A DNA stretch of 64,000 nt from JAHEEL01 sp963785245. GTDB taxonomy: Bacteria; Actinomycetota; Acidimicrobiia; Spongiisociales; UBA5794. The notes below the pieces were generated by a model. That model was not told the DNA's origin, did no database searches, and was given only the letters and a program-made list of their open reading frames with translations. Both the position numbers and the translations under genes were made by a program. The stretch is taken from the NCBI GenBank assembly GCA_963785245.1, contig CAWAUO010000011.1, positions 124,001 to 188,000 on the forward strand. The letters run 5' to 3'. This document shows, one piece after another, positions 56,756 to 64,000 of the stretch. Within the stretch, counting starts at the first letter, position 1, and each line of letters starts with the position of its first letter.

Positions 56756-58042
56756 GTGACTCCGATGGTGTCGGCCAATCGGGCGCCGATTGAGTACGCG
56801 ACGATTCGCGTGCAGTTCCAGAGCGCTCGCGCCGCCATTGCGGCGGCATTGTGCATCGCGGCGCTACTCGCTATCGCGTCGGGAGCCGGAACGTTTGCCA
56901 TCCCCTACGCGGTTGGCGGATTCATCATCGCCGCCGACGCCCTCTTCCGCCGCACCCATGGGGACTCTGCCGCTCCACCGCTCCTCATCGACATCACGAT
57001 CCTCGGCGCCATGTTCGCCATTGGAGGCGCCACTCCTGCAGTCGAGGTCGCGGCGATGGCGTACGGCCTCGTTGCGATGGCTCTCCTCCTCCCCGTTCGG
57101 CAGGCAGGACTCTTCCTGGCCTACGCCGTCGCATGGGGCGCCGTCGTCGCGGCCATGGGCGGAACGGGCGTGCTGTCCACCAATACACATGCAGGCTTCA
57201 ACGCCTTCCTCACGGTCATTCTGATGATCGCCATCGCGGCACTCATCTCGGGCGCGGCACGCGTTCTCATTCAGGTCCAGGATCGGCAGCAGCGCCTCCT
57301 CGAGCAGGAGCGACGCACGGTGCAAGTCAAGAACGAATTCGTCTCGATGGTCTCCCACGAACTGAGGACGCCGATCACAGGCATTTCCGGCTTCTCTGAG
57401 ACGCTGCGCGACCACTGGCGTGACCTTCCCCCGACCGAGGTCGACGAGTTCCTCACCATTCTTCGTGGCGAATCCGACCACCTCTCCAACCTGGTCGAAG
57501 ACATCCTGGTGATACCCCGACTCGATTCCGGTCACCTCCGCTTCCACCTGGAGCAGGTCAGCATCGCGACCATCGCCGAGAAGGCCGCCGAAGTCGTCTT
57601 CGACAGGGAATCGTCCGTCGAAGTCGACATCCCCATCTACGTGACCGTCTGGTCGGACCCGGCCCGTCTCCGCCAGATCCTCCGCAACCTGATGGAGAAC
57701 GCCAGCAAGTACGGAGGCAACGAGGTCTACATCTTCGGCGAGGAGCGCCGAGAAGGTACCTACACGGTGATCGTCGCCGACAACGGCACCGGCGTCGCTG
57801 AAGCCGACCGAGAGCGGATCTTCGAACACTTCGAGCAACTCTCCGCAGGTGATGCACGCCTCGAACAGGGCGTCGGCCTCGGCCTGCCGATCGCGAAGAA
57901 GTTGGCCACGGCCATGGGCGGCGACCTCTGGTACGAAGACCGCTTCCCCGTCGGGGCTCAGTTCTGTTTCGACGTGGACATGGTCAAGGAAGCCGAGCGT
58001 GACACCAGCAGACTCCCGGCTGAGACGACTGGCGGCCGGTAG
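56756..58042 (+). CDS. Membrane sensor histidine kinase (orphan)
   Basis: A 428-aa kinase. About five or six membrane helices fill residues 25-170 (AIAAALCIAALLAIASGAGT, DITILGAMFAIGG, FLTVILMIAIAALISGAARV). The HisKA domain has the phospho-acceptor His201 in SMVSHELRTPITGISGF. The HATPase has the N box NLMENASKYGG, G1 DNGTGVAEADRERIF and G2 GVGLGLPIAKKLA. No response regulator is adjacent. The GTG at 56756 has AAAGGA about 6 nt upstream. Its end overlaps the promoter of the epimerase gene. Confidence 0.87.
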   Translation: MTPMVSANRAPIEYATIRVQFQSARAAIAAALCIAALLAIASGAGTFAIPYAVGGFIIAADALFRRTHGDSAAPPLLIDITILGAMFAIGGATPAVEVAAMAYGLVAMALLLPVRQAGLFLAYAVAWGAVVAAMGGTGVLSTNTHAGFNAFLTVILMIAIAALISGAARVLIQVQDRQQRLLEQERRTVQVKNEFVSMVSHELRTPITGISGFSETLRDHWRDLPPTEVDEFLTILRGESDHLSNLVEDILVIPRLDSGHLRFHLEQVSIATIAEKAAEVVFDRESSVEVDIPIYVTVWSDPARLRQILRNLMENASKYGGNEVYIFGEERREGTYTVIVADNGTGVAEADRERIFEHFEQLSAGDARLEQGVGLGLPIAKKLATAMGGDLWYEDRFPVGAQFCFDVDMVKEAERDTSRLPAETTGGR

Positions 58043-58045
58043 TCT
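58040..58045 (+). promoter_or_regulatory. -10 box TAGTCT, leaderless promoter of the epimerase gene
   Basis: TAGTCT overlaps the last codon of the histidine kinase gene and lies 6 nt before the ATG at 58052. Confidence 0.55.
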
Positions 58046-58051
58046 CAGCTG

Positions 58052-58459
58052 ATGCTGCCGTACAACATCGACCATGTGGCGATCGCCGTGCACGATCTCG
58101 ACGCGACCCTTGCCGACATGAAGCGACAATACGGAGCCGAGCCGCTCTCTCGCGAGACGGTCGAGTCGCAAGGGGTCGAGGAGGCCATGGTCGCCATGGG
58201 CGGTTCCAGTGTTCAGATCCTCCAGCCCCTCGCGCCGGATACTCCCGTCGGTCGTTTCCTTGAGAAGCGGGGCGAAGGTATGCACCACATCGCATTCGCG
58301 GTTCCCGATATCGAGGTCGCCCTCCGTCACCTTCAGGCGACCGGTACCCGCCTGATCGACGACGAACCACGCATCGGGGGCGGCGGTCATCGCATCGCAT
58401 TCATTCACCCGTCCGCATTCGCCGGTACCCTCATAGAACTGGTCGAGGGAGTGACGTGA
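58052..58459 (+). CDS. mce: Methylmalonyl-CoA epimerase
   Basis: A 135-aa VOC-fold enzyme converting (S)- to (R)-methylmalonyl-CoA. Two beta-alpha units are visible: NIDHVAIAVHDLDATLADMK (metal His8) and GEGMHHIAFAVPDIEVALRH (His ligand near 79). The C-terminal IELVEG provides the Glu ligand. The GIGGGGHRIAFIHP segment is typical of the family. The ATG follows TAGTCT by 6 nt. It overlaps an acyl-CoA-carboxylase-like small gene and precedes a thiolase, which points to propionyl-CoA/methylmalonyl-CoA metabolism. Confidence 0.9.
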   Translation: MLPYNIDHVAIAVHDLDATLADMKRQYGAEPLSRETVESQGVEEAMVAMGGSSVQILQPLAPDTPVGRFLEKRGEGMHHIAFAVPDIEVALRHLQATGTRLIDDEPRIGGGGHRIAFIHPSAFAGTLIELVEGVT

Positions 58460-58689
58460 CCGAAATCATCTCAATCAAGGGCGGCGCAGACCCGGCGATG
58501 GCCGCCGCCATCGCTGCCGCCGTCTCTCATTTCGAGCAATCCGAGGCCGAGACCAAGGCGACGCGTCCCCCGGTACCGAAACCGAGTCCCTGGGTTCAGT
58601 CGAGCCGCCCCCGCGAGATTCCCCCACCGCTGCTCTCCCATCTCTTCGACGCGGCCCCGTGGACCGACGAAGGCGAGAACAGCGACTGA
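58456..58689 (+). CDS. Putative acyl-CoA carboxylase epsilon-like small protein
   Basis: The protein is 77 aa. The layout of a short strand, GGADPAMAAAIAAAVSHFEQ helix, Pro/Ala linker, then SPWVQSSRPREIPPP resembles the epsilon subunit of actinobacterial acyl-CoA carboxylases, which stabilises the beta subunit. The match is by pattern, not by strong identity. The GTG at 58456 overlaps the epimerase stop (GTGA). No carboxylase alpha or beta gene is in the window, so the partner must be elsewhere if this is correct. Confidence 0.5.
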   Translation: MTEIISIKGGADPAMAAAIAAAVSHFEQSEAETKATRPPVPKPSPWVQSSRPREIPPPLLSHLFDAAPWTDEGENSD

Positions 58690-58751
58690 CGCCCTTCACC
58701 GCGTCCGCCCTCGGCAAGTAGCATCCGGCGCGACGCCACGAAAGGGTTCCG

Positions 58752-59928
58752 ATGGCCACCGTCATCTCCTCGATCGCCAGAACACCGATTGGCCGCTTCC
58801 GGGGTGGTTTCACCCCGCTCACGGCGATGGAACTCGGCGGGTTCGCCATCGCGGCCGCACTCGAACGGGCGGGCATCACCGGAGACCAGATTGACGAAGT
58901 GCTGTTCGGACACGTGATCCAGACCGGCCAGGGCCAGGTCACCGGCCGTCAGGCGGCGTTCAAGGGCGGCATCCCGATGACGGTGCCCTCCACAACGATC
59001 GACAAGGCCTGCCTCTCGGGGACCGCAACGATCGCGGACGCCGACATGCACATCCGGGCCGGCGAGTCACGCATCATCATGACCGGCGGCATGGAGTCGA
59101 TGACGAACGCTCCGCACATTCTCAACGGGGCGCGCTTCGGATACGCCTACGGCGGCACGGAGTTGGCCGACTCGCTGAACCAAGACGGCCTGGTGTGTGC
59201 CTTCGACGAGGTGCTGATGGGCCAGTCCACCGACCTCAACAACGCCAAGCTGGGCATCGGACGCACCGAGCAAGATGAGTGGGCCGCCACGAGCCACGAG
59301 CGTGCCATCGAAGCAACGGCTTCGGGCGCGTTCGACGCCGAGATCGTTCCCGTTGAGGTTCCCCAACGTCGCGGAGACCCAATCCTGATCGAGCACGACG
59401 AAGGCATGCGCCCCGGCACCACCACCGAAACGCTCGGCAGTCTGCGGGCTGCCTTCCTCGCGGATGGCACAGTGACCGCAGGCAACGCCTCGCAGATCTC
59501 AGATGGGGCGGCCGCTCTGGTCGTGGCCGACCGGAATGCCGCCGAAGAACTCGGCATGCCGATCGTCGCAGAGATCCTCGCATACGGACAGACTGCAGGG
59601 CCAGACACGAGCCTCCAGGCCCAGCCGGCTAGCGCCGTTCGGATCGCCCTCGGCAAGGCGGATCTGGAGGTGACGGATCTGGATCTTGTCGAGATCAACG
59701 AGGCCTTTGCGGCCGTCTCCCTCTACTCGGCGAACCTGCTCGGCGTACCCCACCGATCGCGTCAATGTGAACGGCGGCGCCGTCGCCCTCGGCCATCCCC
59801 TGGGTGCATCCGGAGCCAGGATTGTCGTGACGCTCATCAGCGCACTCCAGACACGCGGAGGCGGGATCGGAGCCGCTGCGCTATGCGGTGGTGGAGGCCA
59901 AGGCGACGCATTGATCGTGAGGGTGTGA
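58752..59928 (+). CDS. Acetyl-CoA C-acyltransferase (thiolase), frameshifted as read
   Basis: Thiolase of about 392 aa. Frame A (58752 to about 59750) holds the nucleophile Cys in DKACLSGTATIADADMHI, then GGMESMTNAPHIL and NEAFAAVSLYSANLLG. The rest (about 59748-59928) lies in the next frame, with the second and third active-site blocks NVNGGAVALGHPLGASG and CGGGGQGDALIVRV. Removing one C from the CCCC at 59748-59751 joins them as LGVPTDRVNVNGG. As read, frame A runs on into glpX, giving a false 722-residue fusion. A TAGCAT box (58719-58724) and GAAAGGG precede the ATG. The broken state may be an assembly error. Confidence 0.82.
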
Positions 59929-59933
59929 ACACA

Positions 59934-60920
59934 ATGACAATGGACCAACCCGCAGACCGAAACCTCGCTCTTGAACTCGTTCGCGTCACTGAGGCCGCTG
60001 CCATGGCAGCTGCGAAGTGGCAGGGCCGGGATGACAAGATCGCTGTCGATCAGGCCGCCGTGGACGCCATGCGCCACATGCTCTCGACCATCGATGTCGA
60101 CGGCCTGGTCGTGATCGGCGAAGGCGAGAAGGATGAAGCGCCGATGCTCTACAACGGCGAGATTGTCGGCAATGGAAGCGCCCCGAGGATGGACGTCGCC
60201 GTCGATCCGATCGACGGAACCCGCCTCTGCGCCCTCGGCATGCCGGGTGCGCTCGCCGTGATCGCCATGGCCGACAGCGGATCGATGTACGCCCCAGGAT
60301 CCCTCGTCTACATGGACAAGATCGCCGTCGGGGAGGAAGCCGCGGGGACCGTCGACATCAATGCCCCCGTCGAACACAACCTGGCTCAGGTAGCAAAGGC
60401 GAAACGCAAGGACATCGACGACGTGACGGCGATCATCCTCGATCGACCGAGGAACGCGGACTATATCCGTCGCGTCCGCGCGGCCGGTGCCCGCATCGCT
60501 CTGATCGACGACGGTGACATCTCCGGCGCCATTTCCACGGCGAAACGCGACAGCGGCATCGACGTTCTGCTCGGCATCGGTGGCTCACCCGAGGCCGTCA
60601 CCGCCGCCTGCGCCATGGCGGCCCTCCGAGGCGAGATCCAGTGCAAGCTGTGGCCACGCGACGAATCAGAGCGGCAGTACGCCATTGATCACGGACACGA
60701 CCTGGATCAGGTGCTGACGACCCGGGATCTCGTCAACTCCGACAGCACGTTCTTCGCCGCGACCGGGGTCACGTCCGGCCCACTCCTCGGGGGGATCGGG
60801 TTCTTCGGTCGGAGCGTCGAGACGCACTCGGTCGTGATGCGCTCAAAGTCGGGGACAATCCGGTTCATCGAGAGCACCCACCGCCTCGACTGGTTGGACG
60901 ACGTCCACGCCGTCGACTGA
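59934..60920 (+). CDS. glpX: Class II fructose-1,6-bisphosphatase GlpX
   Basis: A 328-aa gluconeogenic phosphatase that removes the C1 phosphate of fructose 1,6-bisphosphate. It shows RNLALELVRVTEAAAMAAAK, VVIGEGEKDEAPMLYNGEIV, DVAVDPIDGTRLCALGMPGA with the D-P-I-D-G-T metal motif, and LGIGGSPEAVTAACAM. It ends with the STHRLDWL segment. Alternative starts are GTG 59925 (overlapping the thiolase stop) and ATG 59940. I chose ATG 59934. It is not fused to the thiolase: the apparent fusion comes from the frameshift at 59748. Confidence 0.93.
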   Translation: MTMDQPADRNLALELVRVTEAAAMAAAKWQGRDDKIAVDQAAVDAMRHMLSTIDVDGLVVIGEGEKDEAPMLYNGEIVGNGSAPRMDVAVDPIDGTRLCALGMPGALAVIAMADSGSMYAPGSLVYMDKIAVGEEAAGTVDINAPVEHNLAQVAKAKRKDIDDVTAIILDRPRNADYIRRVRAAGARIALIDDGDISGAISTAKRDSGIDVLLGIGGSPEAVTAACAMAALRGEIQCKLWPRDESERQYAIDHGHDLDQVLTTRDLVNSDSTFFAATGVTSGPLLGGIGFFGRSVETHSVVMRSKSGTIRFIESTHRLDWLDDVHAVD

Positions 60921-60931
60921 AGCGCACGTCT

Positions 60932-61447
60932 CTAGGAGCCGTCGTTCCGAGGCAGGTTGTTCTCGGTCACAATCTCTGCTGCCCAACGGGCCGCCTGACC
61001 GACCACCTCAGGGCAGTGAACCGAGTGGGCGCCAGCGTCCTTGAAGCACGCCACATCGTCCGCGTCCGTCAGGTCGAACGACCGACCGATCACTGTGGCC
61101 TGGATATCACCGCACACGACCGAGCCGTACCGCTCGACAAATCGGGAACGAAGCTCGCCGACCATGCGTGAGGTCTCGTACCGCACGCCGGCGGCGTCCA
61201 GGAAGTTGTCACGTTCGCGACCGTGGAGCTGCCCCAGGAACATCGTGGCACCGGTGTACGCGCCGCAACTGCCGTCCCCGGCGAGGCCGCCGCCGCCCGA
61301 CAATCCCGTGGCGGCCCGGAACACGGCGTCGTCGCGCTCGTCGAAGGTGTCCTGGAGCGCTGCCACCACGCACTGGGCACAACCGTGGTATTCCGCCTCG
61401 TTCTGCTTCCCGGCCTCATAGGCCCGATCGGCTGCGTCGTTCACCAT
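60932..61447 (-). CDS. Cys-rich C-GCAxxG-C-C family protein
   Basis: A 171-aa protein of the C-GCAxxG-C-C family, thought to be redox-active with several conserved Cys. Visible are the Cys pair in EYHGCAQCVVAALQDTF, the GGLAGDGSCGAYTGATMFLG loop, SVVCGDIQ, VACFKDAGAH and VHCPEVVG. It starts at ATG 61447. The function of the family is not established. Its neighbours are the glpX and glycosyltransferase genes; no obvious partner. Confidence 0.78.
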   Translation of the reverse strand: MVNDAADRAYEAGKQNEAEYHGCAQCVVAALQDTFDERDDAVFRAATGLSGGGGLAGDGSCGAYTGATMFLGQLHGRERDNFLDAAGVRYETSRMVGELRSRFVERYGSVVCGDIQATVIGRSFDLTDADDVACFKDAGAHSVHCPEVVGQAARWAAEIVTENNLPRNDGS

Positions 61448-61498
61448 CGGTTCGCGCTTCCTGTGGTCAGACGTGTTCTGCCCTGGCAGATCGCAGTG

Positions 61499-62641
61499 TC
61501 ATCCGGGGCGCCGCCCGCGTCCAGAGGCCAAGGCCCTGGAGAGATCACCAGCAACCAAAGCGTGCAACGTCTGGTCGTATTGAGGTGCCACCACCGACCA
61601 GTCGAAGTGCCGAACAGTCTCCGCTAGTTGCTGGGCGATCGTTGATGCTTCGATCCGGTTCTGGATCGCCCATCGCACGCGCTCTGCGAATCCTTCTGCG
61701 TTGTCGTAGAGGCATGGGTCGTGGAACGGTTCGGGGACACGGTCGGGGTAGACCAGGCAGTTGGGGAGGACCGGGAAGGCGCCGGCGGCCATCGCCTCAA
61801 CGATCGCGATGCCGAAGAACTCGTGCTTGGCCGTTGACACCACGATGGTGGCACGTCCCAGGAGATCGACGTACTCGTCATCGGGGAGGAACCCAAAGGC
61901 GACCAGACGGTCTCCAAGGAGGTCGGGAAGGCGGTCGAAGGATTCCGGGCTCGAGACGAAGCGCTCCCCAGCGACGGCCACCTCGAAGTCGAGGCTCTCG
62001 GCGGCGAGCGCCTCGACCATCTCGACGAACTCGTCGGGCCCTTTGTCGTGTTCCCAGCGCTGGTTCCAGAGGATCAACGGCGAGCCATCCCCGCCGGCCT
62101 TCCTCGGAGGTCCGATGCGGCGTAGATCGACACCGACGGGGAGCACGATCGACCGCTCCGCAACTCCCCCGACAAGGCGGGCGTGGCGACGGTCCGGGAA
62201 TTGGCGGAGGAAGCGCTCGCCCTCTTCGAAGAAGTGGACTCGGTGATACTCCGAGTTGAAGATCACGAGATCGGCAATCGCCGCGCTCGACCAGTTGACC
62301 ATCGGATACGTCAGATCAGGCCGATCGAGTGGCGAGACCGGGTAGGAGAACTGGCTCTCGTGGAAGTAGACCGCGATCGGTGCACCCCCGATTGTCTGCC
62401 TGGCAGCACCCGCGAATGCCCCGACACTCATCATTGACGAGGCGAGCACCACATCCGGCGGTTCATCGACGACGGCAGCAAGGTCTGCGGCCAGCGTCAG
62501 GTGTGCGCCATGCATACGCCACTTCCAGAACCGGGCCTCGTGCGTGATCAGCGTCACATCGTCAGCGCTGTTCACGGCGTAGCCGTCGGCCCATGCCTGG
62601 TGGGAACCCCCGTAGTAGGGCTCGATCAGTGCGACTCTCAC
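61499..62641 (-). CDS. GT4-type glycosyltransferase, tRNA-queuosine mannosyltransferase-like
   Basis: A 380-aa GT4/DUF3524-type protein. The N-terminal domain reads RVALIEPYYGGSHQAWADGY, then HGAHLTLAADLA, FHESQFSYPV and NWSSAAIADLVIFNSEYHR. This combination is the DUF3524 unit of the tRNA-queuosine alpha-mannosyltransferase (GTDC1/QTMAN) family. The C-terminal GT4 half has ILWNQRWEHDKGPDEF and VVSTAKHEFFGIAIVEAMAA with the E-x7-E motif, the donor-sugar site. I chose the GTG at 62641, with TATGGT 6 nt upstream; a TTG two codons earlier is possible. In bacteria the acceptor is not proven, though queuosine tRNA is plausible. Confidence 0.8.
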   Translation of the reverse strand: MRVALIEPYYGGSHQAWADGYAVNSADDVTLITHEARFWKWRMHGAHLTLAADLAAVVDEPPDVVLASSMMSVGAFAGAARQTIGGAPIAVYFHESQFSYPVSPLDRPDLTYPMVNWSSAAIADLVIFNSEYHRVHFFEEGERFLRQFPDRRHARLVGGVAERSIVLPVGVDLRRIGPPRKAGGDGSPLILWNQRWEHDKGPDEFVEMVEALAAESLDFEVAVAGERFVSSPESFDRLPDLLGDRLVAFGFLPDDEYVDLLGRATIVVSTAKHEFFGIAIVEAMAAGAFPVLPNCLVYPDRVPEPFHDPCLYDNAEGFAERVRWAIQNRIEASTIAQQLAETVRHFDWSVVAPQYDQTLHALVAGDLSRALASGRGRRPG

Positions 62642-62647
62642 GGGCAA

Positions 62648-62653
62648 ACCATA
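62648..62653 (-). promoter_or_regulatory. -10 box TATGGT, leaderless promoter of the glycosyltransferase gene
   Basis: TATGGT on the minus strand lies 6 nt before the GTG at 62641. Confidence 0.5.
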
Positions 62654-62678
62654 GGAGGAACGTGTCTCCGGCCGTTCG

Positions 62679-63323
62679 CTACTGACCGCGCCCCCGGTCG
62701 AGTGGCGACACGTCTTCGGCGAGGAAGCGGGTGAGTTCCTCCGTGCGCTCGGTCATGCCGAGATCCTTGGTCGTGGGCCACTCGTCGATCTCGCTCCGGG
62801 CGAATTCGATCCAGCGCTCGATGCTCTTGAACATCTCGATCTGGAACGTCGCGAACAGGACCGACAGGTGGGTTCGATCCGGGAACGGATGGCCGCCGTC
62901 GAGATACGACGCCATGAGTTCGACGATCGCCGCGTGGTGCTCACCAATATCGGCTTCGAGTTCGTCGAGAGCGCCAGAGAGCTCGTCAATCGTTCCGTGG
63001 TCGGCGAAGAGGAGTCGGAGCAGGGCCTCGATTTCGATGCGTGGAGGTTGCGTCCTGGATCCCGCCCATTCGCTGAGGGCAGCGCGACCTTCTTCGGTGA
63101 TCTCATAGACGTTCCGACTGCGGTTTCCCGTCTCCTCGGTGTGGGTGGTGGCGTAGCCGAGTTCCACGAGCTTCTTCGGCTCGGAGTAGAGCAGGCGGGT
63201 GGACTTGGGCCACGCGTAGCGAAGGCTCCGCTGGGCCTGGTTCGTCAGTTCGTACCCCGCCCACGGCTTCAGGTTGAGGAGACCGAGCACGGCATACGAC
63301 GAGGTAGTCATTCTCGGTGCCAT
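62679..63323 (-). CDS. PadR family transcriptional regulator
   Basis: A 214-aa PadR regulator. The N-terminal winged helix (residues about 5-90) reads TTSSYAVLGLLNLKPWAGYE, then RLLYSEPKKLVELGYATTH and EITEEGRAALSEWAG. The C-terminal part (about 100-180) is a helical dimerisation arm with LSVLFATFQIEMFKS. Start: ATG 63323, four codons before a second ATG at 63311. A TAGAGT box lies 7 nt upstream. It is divergent from the mycothiol-type protein gene at 63395, which it may regulate. Confidence 0.86.
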   Translation of the reverse strand: MAPRMTTSSYAVLGLLNLKPWAGYELTNQAQRSLRYAWPKSTRLLYSEPKKLVELGYATTHTEETGNRSRNVYEITEEGRAALSEWAGSRTQPPRIEIEALLRLLFADHGTIDELSGALDELEADIGEHHAAIVELMASYLDGGHPFPDRTHLSVLFATFQIEMFKSIERWIEFARSEIDEWPTTKDLGMTERTEELTRFLAEDVSPLDRGRGQ

Positions 63324-63330
63324 GCCCTTG

Positions 63331-63336
63331 ACTCTA
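63331..63336 (-). promoter_or_regulatory. -10 box TAGAGT, leaderless promoter of padR
   Basis: TAGAGT on the minus strand lies 7 nt before the ATG at 63323. In the same divergent spacer, TCAG-taac-CTGA (63346-63357) is a short palindrome and a possible operator core; this part is weak. Confidence 0.4.
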
Positions 63337-63394
63337 CTGCATAGTTCAGTAACCTGATACTGCAGAGTGCAGCACCACATCCTGGGGAGGGACC

Positions 63395-64000
63395 ATGGAG
63401 ACTGCTGATCACATCACGGCGATCGCTCGGGAGGCGGAATTGCTTGCAGCCGCTGCCGACCGGAACGGCCTGGACGCCGACATCGTGTGGTGCCCGGGCT
63501 GGGACATGCGAGAACTGGTTCGCCACTTGAGCGAGATCCACCTCTGGGCCGCTGGCATCGTCGCGCAGCGCACCGCGAAGCTCTGGCCGGACGACATCTC
63601 GGACCACACCGTCTCCTGGCCGGACCTCGCTGTCTTCTGGCCGGACGACGACCGACTGACCGCCTGGTACTTGGAGACGAACGCCAACCTCGTCCGATCC
63701 CTCGAATCCGCGCCCATGGACCTCGAATGCCCCACCTTCCTCCCGGCACCGTCACCTCGCGCCATGTGGGCCCGACGCCAGGCACACGAAACGGCCGTAC
63801 ACCGGTTCGATGCCGAGAGCGCCGGCGGCACGCTATCCGAGTTCGATCCCGTGTTCGCCGCCGATGGCGTTGATGAAATTCTCTCCGCCTTCGCTCCCAG
63901 GGGCCGACAGTTCCCTGTTGAGAGTCCCAAGACGATGGTCGTTCACGCCACAGACACCGACGACCGCTGGCACGTGACGATGGCTCCCGGCGGAATCGAC
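63395..64000 (+). CDS. Maleylpyruvate isomerase family, mycothiol-dependent type (3' truncated by window)
   Basis: The 202 residues up to the window edge belong to the DinB-like/maleylpyruvate isomerase N-terminal family, which in actinobacteria uses mycothiol. Visible are the opening helix DHITAIAREAELLAAAADRN, the WCPGWDMRELVRHLSEIHLW segment with the conserved W-x3-D and H, and the RRQAHETAVHRFDAESAGG helix with the metal-ligand His pair. The domain continues past 64000. The ATG at 63395 has GGGGAGGG close upstream. It is divergent from the PadR gene. Confidence 0.82.
   Translation, partial: METADHITAIAREAELLAAAADRNGLDADIVWCPGWDMRELVRHLSEIHLWAAGIVAQRTAKLWPDDISDHTVSWPDLAVFWPDDDRLTAWYLETNANLVRSLESAPMDLECPTFLPAPSPRAMWARRQAHETAVHRFDAESAGGTLSEFDPVFAADGVDEILSAFAPRGRQFPVESPKTMVVHATDTDDRWHVTMAPGGID

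Noticed and set aside
58752..60920. Thiolase-fructose-bisphosphatase fusion protein
   Set aside because: The thiolase end is present in another frame, and removing one C restores both genes as separate units.
1..64000. CRISPR arrays, phage genes, conjugation genes or toxin-antitoxin pairs
   Set aside because: No regularly spaced direct repeats of suitable length, and no cas, integrase, terminase or relaxase motifs seen.

Overview
The window is a gene-dense, high-GC stretch of an actinobacterial chromosome. The class is probably Acidimicrobiia or a relative; that placement is inference. The phylum is supported by a WhiB protein, a GlnR-like orphan regulator, a GSII-type glutamine synthetase beside a GSI, a 13E12/DUF222 HNH gene, a mycothiol-type maleylpyruvate isomerase fold protein, and an acyl-CoA-carboxylase epsilon-like small protein. 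About two dozen genes carry a TANNNT -10 box 6-8 nt before the start codon, with no room for a ribosome binding site, so leaderless transcription seems common. No gap between genes exceeds 300 bp, and I see no CRISPR array, phage or plasmid module.

Layout. 1-2931: branched-chain amino acid catabolism (amino acid dehydrogenase, cut by the left edge, then a fused 2-oxoacid dehydrogenase E1). 3094-4447: an intact ISL3-family insertion sequence with 24-bp inverted ends. 4482-5624: a frame-disrupted DUF222/HNH gene. 5872-8476: two acetyltransferases and an alpha/beta hydrolase. 8503-15155: glycolate/lactate oxidation, with glcD-glcE-glcF on the minus strand divergent from lutA-lutB-lutC on the plus strand. 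15171-18601: hydantoinase/oxoprolinase pair. 18647-22741: small Fe-S, methyltransferase, LysM, lipoprotein and nuclease-like genes. 22832-26163: moaA, then the folate/pterin group (folKE fusion, folB, PTR1-like reductase).

26253-29640: small envelope proteins, flavodoxin, VOC protein and MarC. 29730-32898: nitrogen module. GSII (minus) and GSI (plus) diverge from a spacer holding four GlnR-like half-sites at 11-bp period, and a GlnR-like regulator follows the GSI gene with start/stop overlap. 32927-37883: ALDH7, RidA, A-type Fe-S carrier and Mrp ATPase. 37928-45583: a long minus-strand run with a potassium uptake operon (two TrkA, an overlooked 48-aa membrane protein, TrkH) and fxsA-nudix-MBL-M23 peptidase. 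45618-48742: selA-selB. 48696-52195: whiB, NfeD, receiver protein, CNNM transporter. 52236-54662: tRNA-Pro and lysC-asd, bracketed by copies of a 59-bp repeat. 54881-60920: secreted PPIase, a 55-aa membrane protein, PHP phosphoesterase, histidine kinase, methylmalonyl-CoA epimerase, thiolase and glpX. 60932-64000: Cys-rich protein, queuosine-tRNA-mannosyltransferase-like glycosyltransferase, PadR regulator and a mycothiol-dependent-type protein cut by the right edge.

Three genes (DUF222/HNH, tandem GNAT, thiolase) are broken by four single-base changes, each in a homopolymer run. These may be assembly errors rather than true pseudogenes. They create spurious giant open frames, including a false thiolase-GlpX fusion.
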